Assembly (NCBI GenBank): GCA_028280615.1
Contig: JANQLK010000011.1
Coordinates: 21,018-85,017, forward strand
Length of the DNA: 64,000 nt
DNA from: Woeseiaceae bacterium
GTDB taxonomy: Bacteria > Pseudomonadota > Gammaproteobacteria > Steroidobacterales > Woeseiaceae
Direction of reading: 5' to 3'
The notes below the pieces were generated by a model. That model worked only from the letters and a program-made list of their open reading frames with translations, was not told the origin of the DNA and did no database searches. This document shows positions 8,398 to 17,930 of the stretch, piece by piece. A program made the translations under genes and the position numbers. Numbering within the stretch: the stretch's first letter is position 1; every line of letters begins with the position of its first letter.

Positions 8398-10169
8398 TCG
8401 TCGCTGAACTGCATCCGGTAGAGCGCGGCGTAGTGGCCATCGGCGGCCAGGAGTTCGTCGTGCGTGCCGGACTCGACGATTCGGCCGGCTTCGAGCACGA
8501 CAATGCGATCGGCCGACTCGACCGTCGACAGGCGGTGCGCGATAACGAGCGTCGTCCGGTTCTCCATGAGCGCGCTGAGCGCATCCTGTATGCGCCGCTC
8601 CGAGCGCGTGTCCAGCGAGGACGTCGCCTCGTCGAGTATCAAGAGCGGCGCGTTCTTGAGCAACGCGCGGCCGATCGCGATACGCTGCCGCTGTCCCCCC
8701 GACAGTAGAACGCCGCGGTCGCCGACCATCGTTTCGTAGCCGGCCGGCATGTCCTTGACGAAGTCGGCAACGTGCGCGGCTTCGGCCGCCGCCTCGATTT
8801 CCTCGCGAGACCGGCTGCGCAGCTCGCCGTACGCCAGGTTGTTCGCGATCGTGTCGTTGAACAGCACGACGTCCTGGCTGACGACGCTGAGGTTGTCTCG
8901 CAACGATGCCAGCGTGTAGTCCTGGATCGGCACGTCGTCGATAAGAATCTCGCCGCTCGATACGTCATAGAAGCGCGGCAGCAGCATCGCAAGCGTGGAC
9001 TTGCCGCTGCCCGAATGGCCGACGACGGCGAGCGTCTGGCCCGCACTGACCTTGAGCGAAATGTCCTCGAGTACGTACTCGTCGTCATTGCCGTAGGTAA
9101 AGCTGACATTCCTGAACTCGACGTTGCCCTCGATGCGGCCGGCCTCGCGCGTACCGTTATCGATCTCGTCATCCTCGTCGATGACCTTGAACAGGCTATC
9201 CGCGCCGGCCACGCCGCGCTGCAGGGTTGCGTTGACATTGGTGATGCGACGGACGGGCTGCAGCATGAGCATCATCGCGCTGAAGAACGAAATGAACTGC
9301 CCGGGAGACAGACGCCCGTCGATAGCCTCGCGGCTCGCGGCGAATATGACGAGCGCCACGCCGAAGCCGAAGATCACCTGCGTGACCGCGACGCCCAGCG
9401 AGCGCACCCGGATCAGCTTGAGGTTCTGCCGGCGGTTGCGCTCGTCGGCATCGCGAAGCCGCTCCTGCTCGTAGCGATAGCCGCCGAAGGCCTTGACGAC
9501 CCAGTTGCCGCGAACGATCTCCTCGGTGACCTGGGTCACCTCGCCCACCGAGTCCTGGATGCGGCTGCTGTAGCGGCGGAACGCGTGCGCCAGCGCCCGC
9601 ACGATCACCGCGAGAACCGGAAACAGGATTGCCACGAAGCCGGTCAGCTTGGGGCTGTGATAGAGCATGACGGCGATGGCCGCGAACACGGTCAGCACGT
9701 CGCGAATCGCGATCGTAACGACGCTGGTCACGGATTCCGCCACCATCTCGACGTTGTAGGTCATGCGCGACAGCAGCGGCCCAGCCGACTGATGGTCGAA
9801 ATAGCGCGCCGGCAGGGTCAGGAACTTGCGAAACACCGCTCGTCTCAAGGAGCTGATGACCGAGCGTCCGATCCAGCCCAGCGACGCCTCCGTGGCGAAG
9901 CCCGCGAGCCCGCGAAGAATGAAGATGATGACGAAGGCGATCGGCAGCCAGCGAGCCGCGGCCAGGTTCTGCGCGACGAGCGCGTCGTCCATGAGCGGTT
10001 CGAGGAGCAGCACGAGACTGCCCTCGATGACGGCGGTACTCGCCATACCGATGATCGCAACGAGGCCGATGAGCTTGTGCGGCAGGACATATTGCCAGAG
10101 GCGTCCGTACACCTCGCGCATCCGATTGTCGAACTTGTCACTCACGGCGATGGCGTCCGGGTCGGGCAC
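8394..10169 (-). CDS. msbA: Lipid A export ATP-binding/permease protein
   Basis: 591 aa, GTG start 2 nt after the exbD stop. A homodimeric ABC exporter flipping lipid A core across the inner membrane. The N-terminal half has six membrane segments. The ATPase half has Walker A GHSGSGKST, Q-loop, signature LSGGQRQRIAIGRALL and Walker B LLILDEATSSLD, followed by the H-loop AHRLST. Length fits the MsbA subfamily, and its placement immediately before lpxK and kdsB matches the conserved msbA-lpxK-kdsB order. Confidence 0.96.
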   Translation of the reverse strand: MPDPDAIAVSDKFDNRMREVYGRLWQYVLPHKLIGLVAIIGMASTAVIEGSLVLLLEPLMDDALVAQNLAAARWLPIAFVIIFILRGLAGFATEASLGWIGRSVISSLRRAVFRKFLTLPARYFDHQSAGPLLSRMTYNVEMVAESVTSVVTIAIRDVLTVFAAIAVMLYHSPKLTGFVAILFPVLAVIVRALAHAFRRYSSRIQDSVGEVTQVTEEIVRGNWVVKAFGGYRYEQERLRDADERNRRQNLKLIRVRSLGVAVTQVIFGFGVALVIFAASREAIDGRLSPGQFISFFSAMMLMLQPVRRITNVNATLQRGVAGADSLFKVIDEDDEIDNGTREAGRIEGNVEFRNVSFTYGNDDEYVLEDISLKVSAGQTLAVVGHSGSGKSTLAMLLPRFYDVSSGEILIDDVPIQDYTLASLRDNLSVVSQDVVLFNDTIANNLAYGELRSRSREEIEAAAEAAHVADFVKDMPAGYETMVGDRGVLLSGGQRQRIAIGRALLKNAPLLILDEATSSLDTRSERRIQDALSALMENRTTLVIAHRLSTVESADRIVVLEAGRIVESGTHDELLAADGHYAALYRMQFSDE

Positions 10170-10171
10170 CG

Positions 10172-10597
10172 CTACTCCGTGGACGGATCGTTGACCGTCG
10201 CAATGTTGATCTGCGTGAAGCCGAGCCGGCCGGCGACGTCCATGGCCGTCACGACGAACTGGTGCCTGGCGTTGGCGTCGGCGCTAATCGTCATCGGCAG
10301 CGTATTGTCGCCATTCGAAACCTGCTGCAGCGCGTTGCGAATCGTCTGCGGACGGTTGTTGATGAGTTCCCGGCCGTTGACGAGGAACGTGCCCGATTCA
10401 GTGATCATGACGTCGATCTGCTCGGCCGGCTGCTCGGCAATATCGGTGACGTCCGCCTCGGGAAGCCGAATCGAAATCTTCGATTGCTTGACGAAGCTCG
10501 TCGACACCATGAAGAAGATCAACAGCAGAAAGACGACGTCGATTAGCGACGTGAGATTCACCTCGGGCTGCGTCCTCGGCCTCGTATTCAACCTCAT
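10172..10597 (-). CDS. exbD: ExbD/TolR-family biopolymer transport protein
   Basis: 141 aa. The track gives 338 aa because the frame runs through exbB; the ATG at 10597 (MRLNTRPRTQPEVNL) is the natural start and overlaps the exbB stop by 4 nt. It has a short cytoplasmic N-terminus, one membrane helix (about 19-36, LIDVVFLLLIFFMVSTSF) containing the conserved proton-relay Asp, and a periplasmic domain. With ExbB it would form a proton-motive-force stator. The placement upstream of msbA is common in gammaproteobacteria, but the energised partner is not in this window. Confidence 0.93.
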   Translation of the reverse strand: MRLNTRPRTQPEVNLTSLIDVVFLLLIFFMVSTSFVKQSKISIRLPEADVTDIAEQPAEQIDVMITESGTFLVNGRELINNRPQTIRNALQQVSNGDNTLPMTISADANARHQFVVTAMDVAGRLGFTQINIATVNDPSTE

Positions 10598-11214
10598 GCG
10601 CTGGTCCGATTCTGCCGCCGGTGCAGCGCTTCGACGAGCTTGATGGCCTCCTTCTCCATGCTCACGACGAGCATGTCGACCCGATTGCGATAGTAGCGGT
10701 AGCCGATCAGCGCCGGGATCGCGACGGTCAGGCCAGCGGCCGTCGTGATAAGCGCCTGGGCGATACCGCCCGCGAGCGCGGCCGGGTCGCCGACCCCCTG
10801 GGACGTGATCTGGGTAAACACCTCGACCATGCCGATCACGGTACCCAGGAGCCCCAGGAGCGGCGACACGGCGGCAACGGTGCCCAGCGTTTCGAGGTAA
10901 CGTTCGAGTTCGTGAACGACGTGCCGGCCCGTGTCCTCGATGCTGTCTTTCATGACCGTGCGCTGCTGGTCGCGGTTGATCAGCCCGGCGGCGAGAATCT
11001 GCCCGAGTGCCGAACCCTGGTGCAGGCTCTGGATCTTCTTTTGGTCGAGCTGATCCTTCTTGACCCAGCCCCAGACCTTGCTCGTCAAATCCTCGGGGAT
11101 CACGCGTTTTTGCTGCAGCGTCCAGAAGCGCTCGAGGATGATTCCCATGGCTATGATCGCGCACAGGATGATCGGCGCCATCAGCCATCCGCCGGACTTG
11201 ACTATTTCGACCAT
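10594..11214 (-). CDS. exbB: ExbB/TolQ/MotA-family proton channel protein
   Basis: 206 aa from the ATG at 11214 (MVEIVKSGGW). Upstream codons in the track lack family similarity. The first membrane helix is at about residues 9-26; two later ones surround the conserved block LGTVAAVSPLLGLLGTVIGMVEVF and GGIAQALITTAAGLTVAIPALIGY. It pairs with ExbD as the pentameric part of the PMF-driven motor in the inner membrane. It lies 58 nt downstream of comEC and is coupled to exbD by a 4-nt overlap. Confidence 0.93.
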   Translation of the reverse strand: MVEIVKSGGWLMAPIILCAIIAMGIILERFWTLQQKRVIPEDLTSKVWGWVKKDQLDQKKIQSLHQGSALGQILAAGLINRDQQRTVMKDSIEDTGRHVVHELERYLETLGTVAAVSPLLGLLGTVIGMVEVFTQITSQGVGDPAALAGGIAQALITTAAGLTVAIPALIGYRYYRNRVDMLVVSMEKEAIKLVEALHRRQNRTSA

Positions 11215-11272
11215 ACGTTTGCGTTCCAGGGTACGCCCGGCCAAACCAACCCGGAATATACTAGAAGCGGTC

Positions 11273-13618
11273 TCAAAAATAATCATGGCCCTCCAGGCGA
11301 TGCCAGAGGCGTCCCCGGCTGTGCCGGTAACCGTGCGTCGGCCCAACCCCGTCGCGACACAGCTCTACGCCGATCGCACCGGCTTCGGCCGTGTTCCAAA
11401 CGTCCGAGTCCGTTGCCTGCCAGCGTTCGACGACCTCCGCCGCGGGCATCCCCCAGCGATTGCGGTAGCCCGCGGACACGATGGCCGCTGCGGGAGTCGT
11501 CGATTGCACGAATGCCGGCGTCGACGACGTTCGACTGCCATGATGCGGGACGATGAGCCAGTGAACGCCTCGCAGGCGGCGGCGTTGCACGAGCAAGGTC
11601 TCGGCTTCGGCCTCGATGTCCCCGCTTAGAAGCGCGCGATGCTCGCCCGTCGAAACGAGCAGGACGCAGGAGGCATCGTTACCCGAGACGGCGTCCGATG
11701 CGTCCGGATGCAGTATGTCGAAGCGAACGCCATCCCACTGCCAGGAATGCCCGGCCAGACAAGCGTCGAAGCCCGCAGTCGCACCGAGGCCGTCCCCGGC
11801 CAGGACGCTCTCAACCGGCAGGTAACCCAGGAGTTCGGACAAACCGCCCGCGTGGTCGCTGTCGGCGTGCGATACAATCAGCCGGTTTATCGAGGCGATT
11901 CCGCGGCTCTCGAGGAACGGTCCGATCGTCGATGCCACGGTGCTGCCGCCGCCGCGAAACGATGGGCCCGTGTCGTAGAGGAGCGCGTGCGACGTCGTCT
12001 GCAGGCCAACAGCAAGTCCCTGGCCGACGTCGAGGACATCGATCCGGACGCAGCCCGGGGCGGGGCCGCCCGGCCGCCATAGCACGACGGCGACGGCGCC
12101 GAGCCACGCAGCCGGCCGGCCCGGCACGCTGCCCGGCAGCAGACCGCAGAGCGGCAACAGGAGGCACAGCCAGACAAGTCCGCGCGGCTCCGGCACGACG
12201 CTCGATCCCATCTCGCCCGCGGCAATCGCAATCACGTGCTCGAGCCAGCCGACGGTCCGCGCCGCGAACACAAGCGCGAGATTACCCGCCGGTTCGAGGG
12301 CGCCGCCAAGCGCCAGTCCGGCGAGCGTAAGAGGAACGGTGACGACGCCGAAGACCGGAATCGCTACGAAGTTGACCAGCGGACCCGCCAGCGACACCCG
12401 GCCGAAGATGAGCGCCGAGAGCGGCAGGAGTCCGAGAAACAGCGTCGACTGCGCCGACGCCAGCTTGAGGCCGGCGACATACGGCTTGAGCGACCAGTGG
12501 CCCGCTTCGGCCGGGCGCTGCCTGGCCGCGACCAGCAGCAGCAGCACGGCGCCGAACGACAGCTTGAACGCGGCCGACAGGGTTGCGAGCGGATTGACGA
12601 GGCAGACCGCGAGTGCCGTGACCGCAAGCACCTGCGCGCCGCTCACCTCCCGGCGCTTGAGCAGGGCCAGCGCGGCCAGCATCAGCATGAGCGTTGCGCG
12701 CCGGGCCGGAATCGCGAGTCCGGACAGTAGCGCGTACAGGACCGCCACGCAGAGGCCCGCGATGATTGCAGCATCATGCGGTCGCCGGCCCCAGCCGGCC
12801 GTGCCGAATAGCAAGCGACCGAGACCGTAGCCGCTGACTGCCGCAAGGCCAATGTGCAGGCCCGAGATAGCCATCAGGTGGCTCGTGCCCGAGGCGGCGT
12901 AGCGCTGTCGCTGCTCGGCGCTGAGCCTGTGCCGTGCGCCGATGCCGATCGCCGCGATGACGGCCGCCTGGCCCGGCTCCTCCACGACCCGTGCGATTCG
13001 CCGCTCGAGCCGCGCGCGGGCGCGGCCGACGGGACCGTAAACGGCCGAGTCGAGCAGCCGGTTGTGGCGGCCCGTTACGACGTAGCCCGTCGCGCCGGTT
13101 GCGGCTGCCAGGTGGCGGGCAAGAACGTCGCTGCCGCCGGGATTCAGGCGGCCCCGTGGTCGCCGCAGCTTGAGCTCGAGCCGCCAGACGTCGCCATACC
13201 GGAGCTCGACCGGCGGGTCGTACCAGCGCAGCACGAGCCGCCGCGGCAGCCGGCGGTCGGTGAGCGGAACCGCCTCGAAGCGGCTGCCGGATGTACGCCG
13301 CTCCGGAAAATTGCCGATCCTTACGTCGACCAGAATGCTGTCGCCTTCGAAGCGCCGATCGAGCTGGGCGTCGAGCCGGATCAGCAGCGCGACCAGAAAC
13401 CAGGCGCTGCCGACGAGGCCGAACGTGACGTCGCGCAACGCGAGCCGGCCGCGAACTGCGACGAGCGTCACGATTACGCCGGCCAATACGGCCAGCGAGC
13501 CAGCCGCGGGCGGAAAGCTGATAAGCTGCGGCAGCAGCACGCCGGCGAGCATGCAGGCACAGATCCGGATCACGGTTCGCGTGAACGGCCGCGCGGGCAG
13601 CACCCGCCAGGCATTCAA
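11273..13618 (-). CDS. comEC: DNA internalization channel ComEC/Rec2
   Basis: 781 aa, full-length. Order of domains: N-terminal membrane segments with a DUF4131/OB-like part (about 1-200), the Competence polytopic membrane domain carrying SHLMAISGLHIGL, and a C-terminal metallo-beta-lactamase-like domain with SHADSDHAGG and VPHHGSRTSS. ComEC moves single-stranded DNA across the inner membrane during natural transformation. The metal-binding motifs look intact. Its position ahead of msbA-lpxK-kdsB resembles the E. coli ycaI-msbA order, so presence alone does not prove competence. Confidence 0.95.
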   Translation of the reverse strand: MNAWRVLPARPFTRTVIRICACMLAGVLLPQLISFPPAAGSLAVLAGVIVTLVAVRGRLALRDVTFGLVGSAWFLVALLIRLDAQLDRRFEGDSILVDVRIGNFPERRTSGSRFEAVPLTDRRLPRRLVLRWYDPPVELRYGDVWRLELKLRRPRGRLNPGGSDVLARHLAAATGATGYVVTGRHNRLLDSAVYGPVGRARARLERRIARVVEEPGQAAVIAAIGIGARHRLSAEQRQRYAASGTSHLMAISGLHIGLAAVSGYGLGRLLFGTAGWGRRPHDAAIIAGLCVAVLYALLSGLAIPARRATLMLMLAALALLKRREVSGAQVLAVTALAVCLVNPLATLSAAFKLSFGAVLLLLVAARQRPAEAGHWSLKPYVAGLKLASAQSTLFLGLLPLSALIFGRVSLAGPLVNFVAIPVFGVVTVPLTLAGLALGGALEPAGNLALVFAARTVGWLEHVIAIAAGEMGSSVVPEPRGLVWLCLLLPLCGLLPGSVPGRPAAWLGAVAVVLWRPGGPAPGCVRIDVLDVGQGLAVGLQTTSHALLYDTGPSFRGGGSTVASTIGPFLESRGIASINRLIVSHADSDHAGGLSELLGYLPVESVLAGDGLGATAGFDACLAGHSWQWDGVRFDILHPDASDAVSGNDASCVLLVSTGEHRALLSGDIEAEAETLLVQRRRLRGVHWLIVPHHGSRTSSTPAFVQSTTPAAAIVSAGYRNRWGMPAAEVVERWQATDSDVWNTAEAGAIGVELCRDGVGPTHGYRHSRGRLWHRLEGHDYF

Positions 13619-13640
13619 TCAGACAGGATTTCAGGCAGCG

Positions 13641-14189
13641 ATGCCAAGAAGCGTATTCAAGAAATTCGCGGTGAAACGCCACGAGTTCGGCGACAGCTGG
13701 GCACTGAAGCCGTTTCAGAGGCTCATGGCCGAGCCGCGTTACTGGGGCATTCGTCGACGCACGGTCGTACCGTCGTTCTCGCTCGGACTGTTTCTCTGCT
13801 TTCAGCCGATTCCCGCCCAGCCCATCATCGCGACGCTCATCGCGCTGGCCACGCGCATCAATATTCCGATCGCCGCCGCGACGCCGTTCATAAGCAACCC
13901 GCTGACGATGCCGCCAATGTACTACGCCTGCTACCGGGTCGGTTCGTGGGTGCTCGGCCAGGAGCCGCAGCCGATTGATTTCGAGATCTCGTTCGAGTGG
14001 TTGACCACGACGTTCCTGACCTACTGGCAGCCGGTCACGCTTGGTTGCCTGATCCTGGGCACGACGTCCGCCGCTTTGGGCTACATCATCGTCGACAGCG
14101 CGTGGCGCTTCACGCTGCACGACTACAAGATCCAGAAGCGCAAGCGGCGAAAGGCCCGGGCCTCGGGCCGGGACGTGCAGCAGAAATAA
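13641..14189 (+). CDS. DUF2062-domain membrane protein
   Basis: 182 aa from the ATG at 13641, 22 nt from the divergent comEC start. The track start at 13170 would run antisense through comEC. The protein has a basic N-terminus, the DUF2062 hallmark FSLGLFLCFQPIPAQPIIATLIALATRINIPIAAA followed by FISNPLTMPPMYY, a second hydrophobic hairpin near 135-155, and a very basic tail (KIQKRKRRKARA). The family is conserved and membrane-bound but functionally uncharacterised. It converges on lolD with 3 nt between the stops. Confidence 0.85.
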   Translation: MPRSVFKKFAVKRHEFGDSWALKPFQRLMAEPRYWGIRRRTVVPSFSLGLFLCFQPIPAQPIIATLIALATRINIPIAAATPFISNPLTMPPMYYACYRVGSWVLGQEPQPIDFEISFEWLTTTFLTYWQPVTLGCLILGTTSAALGYIIVDSAWRFTLHDYKIQKRKRRKARASGRDVQQK

Positions 14190-14192
14190 GCG

Positions 14193-14885
14193 CTACGCCT
14201 GCTCGCTGAGCGACTTGTTTTCGAGCACTACGACGCGGTCCATCCGCCGCGCAATAGTATGGTCGTGGGTCACGATCACGAGGCTGGTCTCGAGCTCCTC
14301 GTTGAGTTCGAGCATAAGACCCAAAACGTGCTCGCCGTTGCCCGCGTCGAGGTTTCCGGTCGGCTCGTCAGCCAGCACCAGCGCCGGTCGTGTAATCAGA
14401 GCACGCGCCACGGCCGCGCGCTGGCGTTCGCCGCCCGACAGTTCGCCGGGCTTGTGCGTGAGCCGCTCGCCGAGTCCGACGCGGTCCAGCAGCGCGCGCG
14501 CCTTCTCCACGGCCGCCGGCCGCGGCTCGCCTCGAATCATGAGCGGCATTGCCACGTTCTCTTCGGCCGTGAATTCGGGCAGCAGGTGGTGAAACTGGTA
14601 GACGAAGCCGATGTAGCGATTGCGCAGCTCGCCGCGCGAGGTCTCATTGCCGCCGTGCATCGCTTCGCCGCCGACAAAGACTTCGCCCTCGTCGGGCGAG
14701 TCGAGGCCGCCCAGGATCTGCAACAGCGTGGTTTTGCCCGATCCCGACGCGCCGACGATAGCCAGGCGTTCGGCCGGCATGACGGCCAGATTGACGCCTC
14801 GCAGCACCTCGAGCACGTTACGGCCCTCGCTAAAGCGCCGCGCCAGGCCTCGGCACTCGAGGACGGGACGTGCATCTTCAGTCAT
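14193..14885 (-). CDS. lolD: Lipoprotein-releasing system ATP-binding protein
   Basis: 230 aa from the ATG at 14885, which lies inside the end of lolE (8-nt overlap). ABC ATPase of the LolCDE complex, which extracts outer-membrane-destined lipoproteins from the inner membrane. Walker [10 protein letters not shown], signature [15 protein letters not shown] and Walker [13 protein letters not shown] are present, together with the LolD-characteristic [18 protein letters not shown]. It is downstream of two LolC/E permease genes, completing the exporter. Confidence 0.96.
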   Translation of the reverse strand: MTEDARPVLECRGLARRFSEGRNVLEVLRGVNLAVMPAERLAIVGASGSGKTTLLQILGGLDSPDEGEVFVGGEAMHGGNETSRGELRNRYIGFVYQFHHLLPEFTAEENVAMPLMIRGEPRPAAVEKARALLDRVGLGERLTHKPGELSGGERQRAAVARALITRPALVLADEPTGNLDAGNGEHVLGLMLELNEELETSLVIVTHDHTIARRMDRVVVLENKSLSEQA

Positions 14886-16125
14886 AGCGCAGTGCCTCCG
14901 CGGGCGCAGTCCGTGCGGCCATCCAGGCCGGGTACAGGGTCGATGCCAATGCAAGCACCAGCGCGATCGTGCCGATCTTCACGACGTCGCCGACGATGAG
15001 CTCCGACGGCAGGTCGCTGATGAAGTAGACGTCCGCCGCGAGGAACTTGATCCCGAAGCTCGACTCGAGAAAACCGACCACGGTTTCGAGATTCAGGCTC
15101 AGGAGTACGCCCAGCGCGACACCCGACAGCGTGCCGAGCAGCCCGATAACGCTGCCCTGGGTCATGAAGATCTTGAGGATGCTCGACGGCCTGGCGCCGA
15201 TCGTGCGCAGGATCGCGATATCCGCCTGCTTGTCCTTCACGACCATGACGAGCGTCGAGACGATGTTGAAGGCTGCCACCGCGACGACCATGAGCAGGAT
15301 CACGAACAGGATCGACTTGGTGATCTGGATCGACCGGAAGAAGTTGATGTTGCGCCGCGTCCAGTCGCTGATCAGAACGAGCACGCCGTGCTCGAGCGCC
15401 ACCTCGCGCACGATCTCGGGCGCCGCGAAGATGTCCGTGACCGCCAGGCGCACGCCGCTCACGGCATCGCGCATCCGGTAGAGCCGCTGCGCGTCGCCCA
15501 TGTTCACGAATGCCAGCCGCCGGTCGAATTCGTACATGCCGACGCGGTAGATGCCGCTGACCGTGAAGCGCTTCTGCCGTGGCAGGATGCCCGCCGGCGT
15601 CACCCTGCCCTCCGCGAGCGTGACGGTAACCTTGTCGCCCGGGCGAACCTTGAGTTCACGCGCGAGCTCGACGCCGAGCACGATGTTGAATTCTCCTTCG
15701 ACGAGACTCGCGAGCTCGCCCTCGAGCATGACGTCGGCGACGCCCGACACGTCGCGCTCGCGCCCGGGGTCGATGCCGCGCAGTTCGGCGCCGCTCAAGC
15801 CCTCTTCGAAAACCAGCAGCGCCTGGCCGCTGACGTACGGTGCCGTGCCGGCTACGCGCGGATTGGCGAGCGCCGTCTCGCTAAGCGATCGCCAGTCGCC
15901 GAGGCTGCCGTCCACGCCCTCGATCGACGCGTGCGAGGTCATCGCGAGCAGCCGGTCCTTCAGTTCCCGTTCGAAACCGTTGACGACCGACAGGACGACG
16001 ATCAGCACGGTCACGGCGATCGCGATACCGAGCATGGAAATGGCCGAGATCAGCGAGACGAAGCTGTTCGCGCTCTTCGAACGCACGTAGCGCCGGCCGA
16101 TCCAGTATTCGAAGTGTTGCGCCAC
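14878..16125 (-). CDS. lolE: Lipoprotein-releasing ABC transporter permease (second LolC/E copy)
   Basis: 415 aa. The GTG at 16125 shares one base with the upstream stop (TAGTG), so translation is coupled; the track start at 16389 is inside the upstream gene. Topology is that of the family: one membrane helix near residues 28-48, a large periplasmic domain, then three helices. Motifs include [30 protein letters not shown] and [19 protein letters not shown]. It pairs with the neighbouring paralogue and LolD. The lolE versus lolC assignment follows gene order only. Confidence 0.88.
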   Translation of the reverse strand: MAQHFEYWIGRRYVRSKSANSFVSLISAISMLGIAIAVTVLIVVLSVVNGFERELKDRLLAMTSHASIEGVDGSLGDWRSLSETALANPRVAGTAPYVSGQALLVFEEGLSGAELRGIDPGRERDVSGVADVMLEGELASLVEGEFNIVLGVELARELKVRPGDKVTVTLAEGRVTPAGILPRQKRFTVSGIYRVGMYEFDRRLAFVNMGDAQRLYRMRDAVSGVRLAVTDIFAAPEIVREVALEHGVLVLISDWTRRNINFFRSIQITKSILFVILLMVVAVAAFNIVSTLVMVVKDKQADIAILRTIGARPSSILKIFMTQGSVIGLLGTLSGVALGVLLSLNLETVVGFLESSFGIKFLAADVYFISDLPSELIVGDVVKIGTIALVLALASTLYPAWMAARTAPAEALRYD

Positions 16126-17366
16126 TACTCGTACCTCAGCGCCGCGGCCGGGTTGACGAGCGCCGCCCGGCGCGCCGGATACAGCGTCGCGAGCGAGGTC
16201 AGGACGAATGCGGCCGACGAGATCGCCGCGACCTGCCACCAGCGGATCTCCGACGGGATGTCCGTGACGTAGTACACGTCGCCCGGCATGATCTGAAACC
16301 CGAGCAGGCGCTCGAGGACTGGCGCGATGTCGGTCACGTACAGCGCGACGACCAGCCCGAGGACACTGCCGATGATCACGCCGGCCCAACCGATCGCGGC
16401 GCCCTGCACGAAGAACACGCGCACGACACCGTTCGGCCGCATGCCCAGCGTGCGCAGCACGGCGATGTCATTGGTCTTGTCCGTGACCACCATGACCAGG
16501 CTCGCGACGATATTGAACGCCGCGACGCCGATGATCAGCGACAGGATCAGCGACATCATCATTTTCTCGAGGCGGATCGCGCGAAAGTAGCTTTCGTTTT
16601 CGATCGTCCAGTCGCTGCTTTGAACTCCATCCAGACGCCCGCTCAGGCGGCGCGCAATCGCCGGGGCCTGCATGACGTCTTCGGCGCGGAATCGCACGGC
16701 GCTGACGTCGTCGCCAAGGCCCACGATTCGCGCGGCATCGGCGAGATGCACGAGCGCAAGCGATGCGTCGTGGTCCTGCAGCCCGGCCTCGAATATGCCA
16801 GCCACGATGAAGCGCTCGAGCTTCGGCTGCATCGTGCCGTCGCCGACGGGCCGCGGAATCAGGAGCACCACGGCGTCGCCCGGACGGACCCCGATCGTAT
16901 ACGCGAGCAGCCGGCCGAGAACGATGTTCCGGCCGCCGTTCGTGAGCCCGTCGAGCTGCCCTTCGACGATGTCGAGCCGGCCGTCGGCGAGCGCCATCTC
17001 GCGTTTGGGGTCGATGCCGTGAACGATGACGGGCTCGAGCGTGCGGCCCGACTGGATCATGCCCTCCATCGACACAAACGGCGCCGCGGCCAGCACGCCC
17101 GGCTCGGCCGCCACCTCGGCCGCGAGCGCCGGCCAGTCGCGAGTCCGGTTGTCCGCGCCGCTTACGGAGCCGTGCGCCGACATGCTCAAGAGCCGGCCGC
17201 GGAGCTCACCCTCGAAGCCGTTCATGACCGAGAGGATGACGATCAGCGCCGCCACGCCGAGCGCCACGCCGAGCAGCGATATCAGCGTGATGAACGACAC
17301 GAAGCGGGTGCGCCGCTTGGCCCGGAGATAGCGCAGCCCGACGAAGAGTTCGACAGCCTTGATCAT
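16125..17366 (-). CDS. lolC: Lipoprotein-releasing ABC transporter permease (first LolC/E copy)
   Basis: 413 aa with ATG start. It opens with VELFVGLRYLRAKRRTRFVSFITLISLLGVALGVAAL, matching LolC/LolE N-termini. A large periplasmic domain and three C-terminal helices including NDIAVLRTLGMRPNGVVRVF follow. It is first in the lolC-lolE-lolD operon. About 180 nt separate it from the divergent small exported-protein gene, so promoters for both directions should lie in that gap. Confidence 0.9.
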   Translation of the reverse strand: MIKAVELFVGLRYLRAKRRTRFVSFITLISLLGVALGVAALIVILSVMNGFEGELRGRLLSMSAHGSVSGADNRTRDWPALAAEVAAEPGVLAAAPFVSMEGMIQSGRTLEPVIVHGIDPKREMALADGRLDIVEGQLDGLTNGGRNIVLGRLLAYTIGVRPGDAVVLLIPRPVGDGTMQPKLERFIVAGIFEAGLQDHDASLALVHLADAARIVGLGDDVSAVRFRAEDVMQAPAIARRLSGRLDGVQSSDWTIENESYFRAIRLEKMMMSLILSLIIGVAAFNIVASLVMVVTDKTNDIAVLRTLGMRPNGVVRVFFVQGAAIGWAGVIIGSVLGLVVALYVTDIAPVLERLLGFQIMPGDVYYVTDIPSEIRWWQVAAISSAAFVLTSLATLYPARRAALVNPAAALRYE

Positions 17367-17490
17367 CGGCTGGCATTAAACCACAGATACTTACGCGGTT
17401 TGCGCCTGCCGGAAGGCTTTGGGGAAACTGTGACCCGGTTATCGCGCAGCCCGCACTCGAAACGTGTAAAAACCTGTTAAATAGGCTGTT

Positions 17491-17519
17491 TTCCAGGCAA
17501 GAACGGGCGGTGCTATAGT
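17491..17519 (+). promoter_or_regulatory. Predicted sigma-70 promoter for the small exported protein
   Basis: A TATAGT -10 box (17514-17519), preceded by TGC, sits 17 bp downstream of a weak -35 TTCCAG. It leads into the gene starting at 17546 with a leader of about 20 nt that includes CGGAG-like purines. The -10 is convincing and the -35 poor. Confidence 0.45.
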
Positions 17520-17545
17520 CGCCCGGAGTCAATCGGAGATCGACG

Positions 17546-17839
17546 ATGGCAACAATCAAGCTCACGATCGCTGGCCTCGCGCTCGTAGCCCTTGCGGCGG
17601 GCTTTGCACCCGCCGCGAGCGCCCAGAACCTCGACATGCGCGGCACCCAGGACGCTCGCGAGGATCGCAGCCGCCCGACCCGCGGCATGACCCAGGCCAG
17701 CGTCGAATCGACCTACGGCGCACCGCAGAGCCGTCAGTCGCCCGTCGGCGATCCGCCGATCACGCGCTGGGAATACGCCGACTTCGTCGTGTTCTTCGAG
17801 TACGACCGCGTCATTCACGCCGTCGCGCGGCGCAGGTAA
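17546..17839 (+). CDS. Small exported protein with BamE/SmpA-like fold
   Basis: 97 aa. A clear signal peptide (about residues 1-26, cleavage after ASA-QN) is followed by GMTQASVESTYGAPQSRQSP and a stretch ending WEYADFVVFFEYDRVIHAV. The pattern 'G-M-x2-x2-V-x3-Y/F-G-x-P ... W-x-Y' is that of SmpA/OmlA (BamE)-like domains, in which small periplasmic proteins bind partners. There is no lipobox, so it is periplasmic and not BamE itself. It precedes mfd on the same strand with its own promoter and probably its own terminator. Confidence 0.75.
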   Translation: MATIKLTIAGLALVALAAGFAPAASAQNLDMRGTQDAREDRSRPTRGMTQASVESTYGAPQSRQSPVGDPPITRWEYADFVVFFEYDRVIHAVARRR

Positions 17840-17863
17840 CGCTCAAGCTGTTACGAGGTCTTC

Positions 17864-17881
17864 CGCCGCCCGGGCGTTTTT
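17864..17881 (+). terminator. Weak Rho-independent terminator candidate
   Basis: A short CGCC/GGCG stem with a five-base loop is followed directly by TTTTT, 25 nt after the small-protein stop and before the mfd promoter. The stem is only 4 bp, so termination may be weak. Confidence 0.3.
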
Positions 17882-17896
17882 GCATGCCGAAACGCC

Positions 17897-17902
17897 TATA
17901 AT
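17897..17902 (+). promoter_or_regulatory. Consensus -10 element upstream of mfd
   Basis: A perfect TATAAT lies between the preceding gene and mfd. No good -35 is seen at 16-18 bp. Because the box lies downstream of the track's first codon (17880), it favours the later GTG start at 17931. Confidence 0.45.
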
Positions 17903-17930
17903 CGCGGGTTCCGTTCAGGAGCCCCGCCAC

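Noticed and set aside
8772-10643. 623-aa plus-strand ORF
   Set aside because: Antisense to msbA and exbD, which are clear; the long frame is an artefact of GC-rich codon use and the translation has no recognisable domain.
12236-12730. 164-aa plus-strand ORF rich in Arg/Glu
   Set aside because: Antisense to the ComEC membrane domain; charge pattern is the complement of a hydrophobic coding strand.
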